9,831 nucleotides of DNA from J089 sp964535735 (lineage in GTDB: Bacteria; Fidelibacterota; Marinisomatia; Marinisomatales; J089): the NCBI GenBank assembly GCA_964535735.1, contig CAZHTM010000062.1, forward strand, positions 1-9,831, given 5' to 3'. The number at the start of each line of letters is the position of its first letter. Position 1 is the stretch's first letter. Position numbers and translations under genes: made by a program. Below the pieces are notes generated by a model. It was given only the letters and a program-made list of their open reading frames with translations. It was not told where the DNA came from and ran no database searches. Positions 6,098 to 9,831 of this stretch are shown here, in pieces.

Positions 6098-7517
6098 TCA
6101 ACGCAAAGGTCAGATCCGGGGCCGTATTATGGTCTCTGGCATATTGGAATTGATATCGCCATTGTTGCTGAGCAGAGGCAAAGGAGAGGAAACCGATCAG
6201 GATTTTGTCAGGGATGGGACCGGCGACCCCTGTATTCCGGGAACCAGTTGGGCTGGAGTGGTCCGTAACGCGTTCCGTGAGTTGGAGGCGGAGGACAGGG
6301 CGTTGTTTCGGAGCTTTTTCGGGTATGTTCATCCCTCGAAGCGGAAGAAGGCCAACACGGAGGACCAGGAATTCCAAAGCGCCTGGATCACCTATGATTT
6401 GCCTATAGTGAAAAAAAATGGTCAGCCAATGATCCGCACGGAGGAACGGGAAAATGTGCGCATCGATCCTGTGTACCGGACAGCCAAGGACACGGCGCTG
6501 TTTAATTATGAGATCCTGGTTCCCGGAACGCAATTTGAATTCGGTATGGAAGTGATTATCCGGGAAGGTTTTGATCGTAAAAAGTATGAGGATTTAACAC
6601 GATCCATTCTGGCGTCATTTATGGACGGCGCTTTCAGTCTTGGGGGAAAGACGAGAAGCGGATATGGCCGTGTCACCCTTTCCAATGTGAAATACCGATA
6701 TTTTGATTTCACCGACAAACAGGATATTCTGGATTGGTATTCGGATCGGCGGACCTTGAATTCAATCGAACGCCCGGAGCTGGTTTATCGTCCTAAATCG
6801 GATTTGGTGTATTTTGACGGAGATTTCGAATTGCGGGGTTCAATGATCATCCGGGAGGCGGTTCTTGATAAAAGCGGGGGAAATGAATCGGGGCCCGATC
6901 AGCGGCATTTAATGAGTTATGGTCGGGATGTGATTCCCGGAACCAGCTTGAAGGGTGTGATTCGTCACCGGGCCCTGGCGATTCTAAAATTGTATTGTCA
7001 AGACGCGGAGGAAAGGATTAAGCAACTTTTCGGTTGGGTGGAAAACGAGCGACAGGATAAAGATAAAAAACACGAAACGTTAGCCATTCCGGGACGGGTA
7101 ACGGTCCATGAAACCGTGATAGAGTCCGGTATCCGTTCGCCGCAGACGCGGATCAAAGTGGACCATTTCACTGGTGGCGTAATGGAAACAGCTTTATTCC
7201 AGGAGGAGCCGGTTTGGTCGGATGGGAAGGCTCGGGCGCGTGTGCGCCTGGAGTTGGAGAAAGATCCGGAACGGCCCTGGGAAACGGGATTGTTGCTTCA
7301 GGTGTTGAAAGATTTGTGGACCGGGCAATTGGCTGTGGGGGGCGGATCCTCCGTCGGACGGGGACGATTCACGGGCCGCCGCCTCAGTATTCAGGACGGC
7401 AATCACACAGCGCAAATTGAACAGACTGATGAAGGCCTGACCTTCGAGAATGACACCTGGTTTCGGGAAGCGGAATCAGCCTGGACCACCTTTATAGAGG
7501 AGAAGAATCATGCGTAA
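6090..7517 (+). CDS. Tandem Cas7-Cas7 fusion (Cas7-2x), RAMP backbone
   Basis: Predicted to supply two consecutive backbone positions of the effector from one polypeptide. Seen in 475 residues from the start at 6090: domain 1 (about 10-205) has a loop with D36 and VRD at 40-42, IPGTSW at 49-54, NVRIDPVYRTA (122-132) and the glycine loop LGGKTRSGYGRV (184-195). Domain 2 (about 245-435) repeats the plan with D270, IPGTSLKGVIRH (282-293), VDHFTGG (357-363) and GGGSSVGRGRF (417-427). D36 and D270 stand about 12-14 residues before IPG, as the RNA-cleaving aspartate does in Csm3, so both domains are probably active. Duplicated domains, rather than one large RAMP, are shown by the two full sets of motifs in the same order. 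An ATG at 6075 is an alternative start adding five residues. The name follows the Cas7-2x subunit of the III-D variant complex. Confidence 0.87.
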   Translation: MINQRKGQIRGRIMVSGILELISPLLLSRGKGEETDQDFVRDGTGDPCIPGTSWAGVVRNAFRELEAEDRALFRSFFGYVHPSKRKKANTEDQEFQSAWITYDLPIVKKNGQPMIRTEERENVRIDPVYRTAKDTALFNYEILVPGTQFEFGMEVIIREGFDRKKYEDLTRSILASFMDGAFSLGGKTRSGYGRVTLSNVKYRYFDFTDKQDILDWYSDRRTLNSIERPELVYRPKSDLVYFDGDFELRGSMIIREAVLDKSGGNESGPDQRHLMSYGRDVIPGTSLKGVIRHRALAILKLYCQDAEERIKQLFGWVENERQDKDKKHETLAIPGRVTVHETVIESGIRSPQTRIKVDHFTGGVMETALFQEEPVWSDGKARARVRLELEKDPERPWETGLLLQVLKDLWTGQLAVGGGSSVGRGRFTGRRLSIQDGNHTAQIEQTDEGLTFENDTWFREAESAWTTFIEEKNHA

Positions 7518-8061
7518 TGGGTATGAATTACACGCTTTACCGAGCGCGATTGTGGACCGGGGTGTATTGGACGCACCGGACAATGATAAAATGCTTGAAT
7601 TGTGCCGCCAGTATGGATTAACCAACGGATGGGCTTTATTTTATCGTTTGCAAGGTCCTTGCTGGGCGCGGATTCAAGACGGGGAGTTACATCTGCCGGC
7701 GGAGGAGGAATTGGAGCCGACAGGAATTGAAAAGGCCCGTCTTTTTAATGAAGATCGGGAAATATTGATCTGGATCGATGATAATCGGTGGCGATATCGA
7801 GTCCGGGTGGATGGAGAAGGGGAACCAGTGGACGTCATTGACGCGGACCAGATGTTATTGGGACAGGCGCAGCAGTCCCAAAACGGGTTTACCTGGCTTT
7901 GGGAAACGCAAGGCGGCGCTGGTTGGATACCGCTGGCATTGGAGAGAAACCGCCGCGCCAAGATTGCGACCCGGAATTATATCGGCTACGTCCGGGGATG
8001 CCAGGCCGGTTTTTTTGATTGTCGCTTTATGAATCTTTTGGAAGGGGAACACCATGGCTAA
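7510..8061 (+). CDS. csx19: Csx19-like accessory subunit of subtype III-D
   Basis: Small protein of 183 residues resembling the TIGR03984/Csx19 family, a marker found in subtype III-D loci and reported as a structural component of a III-D variant effector complex. Seen: ARLFN (76-80) followed by a strand-rich stretch ILIWIDDNRWRYRVRV (85-100), FTWLWETQGGAGWIPLA (127-143), and a C-terminal YIGYV...FFDCRFMNLLEGE (157-180). These match the general pattern I remember for the family, but similarity is judged by eye. It carries no glycine-rich RAMP loop, membrane segment or signal peptide. Two cysteines near the end (C164, C171) have no obvious pair motif. GAGGAG at 7497-7502, in the 3' end of the Cas7-2x gene, is 7 bases from the ATG. 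The gene overlaps its neighbours by 8 bases on each side. No enzymatic role is evident. Confidence 0.72.
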   Translation: MRNGYELHALPSAIVDRGVLDAPDNDKMLELCRQYGLTNGWALFYRLQGPCWARIQDGELHLPAEEELEPTGIEKARLFNEDREILIWIDDNRWRYRVRVDGEGEPVDVIDADQMLLGQAQQSQNGFTWLWETQGGAGWIPLALERNRRAKIATRNYIGYVRGCQAGFFDCRFMNLLEGEHHG

Positions 8062-9831
8062 ACCAAACCTCACGTTGAAATCCTTTGACGAAAAAGCCCA
8101 GCGCCAGGTCCGGGACATACCGAAGGACCGAAAAGGCACCGCCGCCTATAATTTTATTCCCCTTAGCGGTCATATTTTTGGATATCCTGCTCAACAAGGT
8201 ATAGTGGACTTTAGCGATCTGGGGGAGGGAAATACGGGCTACATCGATTGCACACTGAAAACGCTTACCGAGCTGTACATCGGCAGCGGTCGGGAGGGAC
8301 AGTTTTTCAGTCCCACGGGCGAACCGAGGATTCCCGGCAGCACCCTGCGGGGACTGTTGCGGCAGATGGTGTCCATCATGGCCTATGGGAAACTCAGTCA
8401 AATCGACGGTGAACGCCGGTTGTTCACCCGCCCTATGGCCGATATGGACAAGTATTTCCGAGAATGGTACCAAAGTCAGTTAACGGAAGAGGAGCCGGGA
8501 GAAACGCGGAAGTCCTATACGGGCTGCGCGGGATATCTGTACCGGGATCCCCAGGATAAACGGTATTACATCCGTCCTGCCAAACGGCGGGAAGGGCGGC
8601 AGTTTCAGCAGGTGAAACGGAAAATCATTGAACGGGACCTGGGAATATCCCGCTTGCGAGAACTCCATACGTATCGCCGTCCGGACGGGAGTTATTATGT
8701 CACCAGTGGTCCGGCGCCCAGGAAAAAGCGGGAGTGGAAGATCAATCCTCCTGACCGGGAGGCGACGGCCATTCCCTTATCCGATCAGGACATTCAAAGT
8801 TATGAAAAAGACTGTCAGGCGGCTAACCCGTCCCGGAAAGTGAAAATAAATATTCTGGAAACCTATAAACGGAACCATGAGAATTATCCCGACGGATATC
8901 CCGTGTTTTATGTTGTTTTTCTCGAAGGGACAAAGCAGCAATATGTGACCTTTGGCCATACGGGGTTGTTTCGAATCGCTTATCCCAAAACCATTGGCGA
9001 CCACGTCTGGAGCGTGCATCGCGATCCTGATTTTGTTGATGTCGCAGAGCGGTTGTTTGGACGGATTGTGAAGACCCGGGAGACGAACGAAAACACCGTG
9101 GGATCCTTTGCCGGACTGGTTTCCGTTTCCGACGGCGTGGTTGACGGTTCCGTCGGCACGGGGGAAAAAAAGGAAGTATTACTTTCCGGTCCCAAACCCA
9201 CCAGTTTTCAAAACTATCTGGTTCAGTTGCATGCGAATAAGGACGGAAAAAACCATTGGGGGAAAAGTACCTGGCTCCGGGGCCATAAACTGTATTGGCA
9301 TCATCCCATTCGTAAGTTAACGGAGGATGAAAAGAAACAGGATAAAATGCTGACGGTTATCCGACCGTTACCGGCTGGATCCAATTTCAAATTCAGGATT
9401 TATTTTCAGGGACTGACCAATTTCGAACTGGGAGCGTTGCTTTCGGCGGTGGATTTACCGGAGGGCCTGGCGCATAAACTGGGTATGGGCAAGGCCTGGG
9501 GTTACGGATCGGTGCGCATTGAGGGACGGCTCACGCTTCAAGATCCGCGGCAGCGCTATCAAAGTCTTTTCAAGACTTCCAACTGGTCCACGGGGACCCG
9601 ACCAGCAGACAAGAACGCCTATAAAAAAGCGTTTCAGGCTACGATCTATAAATACGTTTCCGACCTGGAACGGAGGTCGGCGGATAGTTATTGGGGGCTC
9701 TACCGCCTGCGGCAGTTAAGAAAATTGCTGGATCTGAATCAGGGTGAACAAAACTGGAAAGAGGATAAGCTGAGAGAACAGGATTTCCGCAAAGAGTCCC
9801 GGCAGCGCAAGGTACTTCCCCTTCCGGAAGA
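8054..9831 (+). CDS. Cas7 with large inserted domain (TIGR03986-like RAMP), 3' end cut by window
   Basis: Predicted backbone subunit of the III-D effector, matching the TIGR03986 RAMP family and the 'Cas7-insertion' subunit of the III-D variant. The frame stays open for 592 codons to the window edge. Seen: AYNFIPL (31-37), a strand TGYIDCTLKTLTELYIGSG (61-79), RIPGSTLRGLLRQM (92-105), then a long basic stretch (about 130-430) with no RAMP motif of its own. The Cas7 fold resumes with FKFRIYFQGL (445-454) and LGMGKAWGYGSVRI (476-489). A helical tail ends in KVLPLPE (586-592), which in this family lies close to the C-terminus. The loop before IPG (residues 78-91) has no aspartate, so target-RNA cleavage is unlikely here. 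GGAAGGGG at 8040-8047 is 6 bases from the ATG. The gene overlaps csx19 by 8 bases. The inserted region has no assigned function. Confidence 0.85.
   Translation, partial: MAKPNLTLKSFDEKAQRQVRDIPKDRKGTAAYNFIPLSGHIFGYPAQQGIVDFSDLGEGNTGYIDCTLKTLTELYIGSGREGQFFSPTGEPRIPGSTLRGLLRQMVSIMAYGKLSQIDGERRLFTRPMADMDKYFREWYQSQLTEEEPGETRKSYTGCAGYLYRDPQDKRYYIRPAKRREGRQFQQVKRKIIERDLGISRLRELHTYRRPDGSYYVTSGPAPRKKREWKINPPDREATAIPLSDQDIQSYEKDCQAANPSRKVKINILETYKRNHENYPDGYPVFYVVFLEGTKQQYVTFGHTGLFRIAYPKTIGDHVWSVHRDPDFVDVAERLFGRIVKTRETNENTVGSFAGLVSVSDGVVDGSVGTGEKKEVLLSGPKPTSFQNYLVQLHANKDGKNHWGKSTWLRGHKLYWHHPIRKLTEDEKKQDKMLTVIRPLPAGSNFKFRIYFQGLTNFELGALLSAVDLPEGLAHKLGMGKAWGYGSVRIEGRLTLQDPRQRYQSLFKTSNWSTGTRPADKNAYKKAFQATIYKYVSDLERRSADSYWGLYRLRQLRKLLDLNQGEQNWKEDKLREQDFRKESRQRKVLPLPE

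Noticed and set aside
6021..6533. Minus-strand open frame of 170 codons across the csx10/Cas7-2x junction
   Set aside because: It is antisense to two supported genes, including the first Cas7 motifs, and has no family signature.
8027..8473. Minus-strand open frames opposite csx19 and the last Cas7 gene
   Set aside because: The plus frame from 8054 stays open for 592 codons with clear RAMP motifs, so the antisense frames are shadows.

Overview
The window holds seven plus-strand genes that together read as most of a type III CRISPR-Cas locus, best matched to subtype III-D. Recognition rests on motifs read directly from the translations. No database search was possible. The host is probably a bacterium with strong Shine-Dalgarno translation initiation: GGAG-type sites stand 6-9 bases before nearly every start. 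Base composition is moderate, and AT-richer at the left than at the right. I cannot name a phylum.

Layout: bases 1-100 carry no gene and perhaps a weak promoter. Bases 101-1219 encode a CARF-domain protein of the Csm6/NE0113 ring-nuclease type, predicted to sense or degrade cyclic oligoadenylate. A 102-base AT-rich gap with a 13-base palindrome follows. From 1322 to the right edge six genes are packed as one apparent operon: cas6 (crRNA processing), an HD-less cas10 with an intact GGDD cyclase motif, a single-domain Cas7, a Cas5-like csx10 with a helical C-terminal tail, a tandem Cas7-Cas7 protein (Cas7-2x), csx19, and a large Cas7 with an inserted domain (TIGR03986-like) that runs off the right edge within its last codons. 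All junctions from cas10 onward are 2-base gaps or 4- to 8-base overlaps, which suggests translational coupling.

Working model: Cas6 cuts the pre-crRNA. Cas10, Csx10, four Cas7 domains on three polypeptides and Csx19 form the crRNA-guided effector. Three of the four Cas7 domains keep an aspartate where type III Cas7 proteins carry the target-RNA-cleaving residue. The large inserted Cas7 does not. Cas10 has no HD nuclease domain, so its output should be cyclic oligoadenylate made by the palm domain, which fits the adjacent CARF gene. No CRISPR array, no cas1/cas2, no stand-alone small subunit (Cas11) gene and no obvious separate effector nuclease lie in this window.

The most interesting reading is evolutionary. 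The gene content resembles the fused III-D variant (Cas7-5-11, Cas7-2x, Cas7-insertion, Csx19), but here Cas7 is still separate from the Cas5-like protein, joined only by a 4-base gene overlap.
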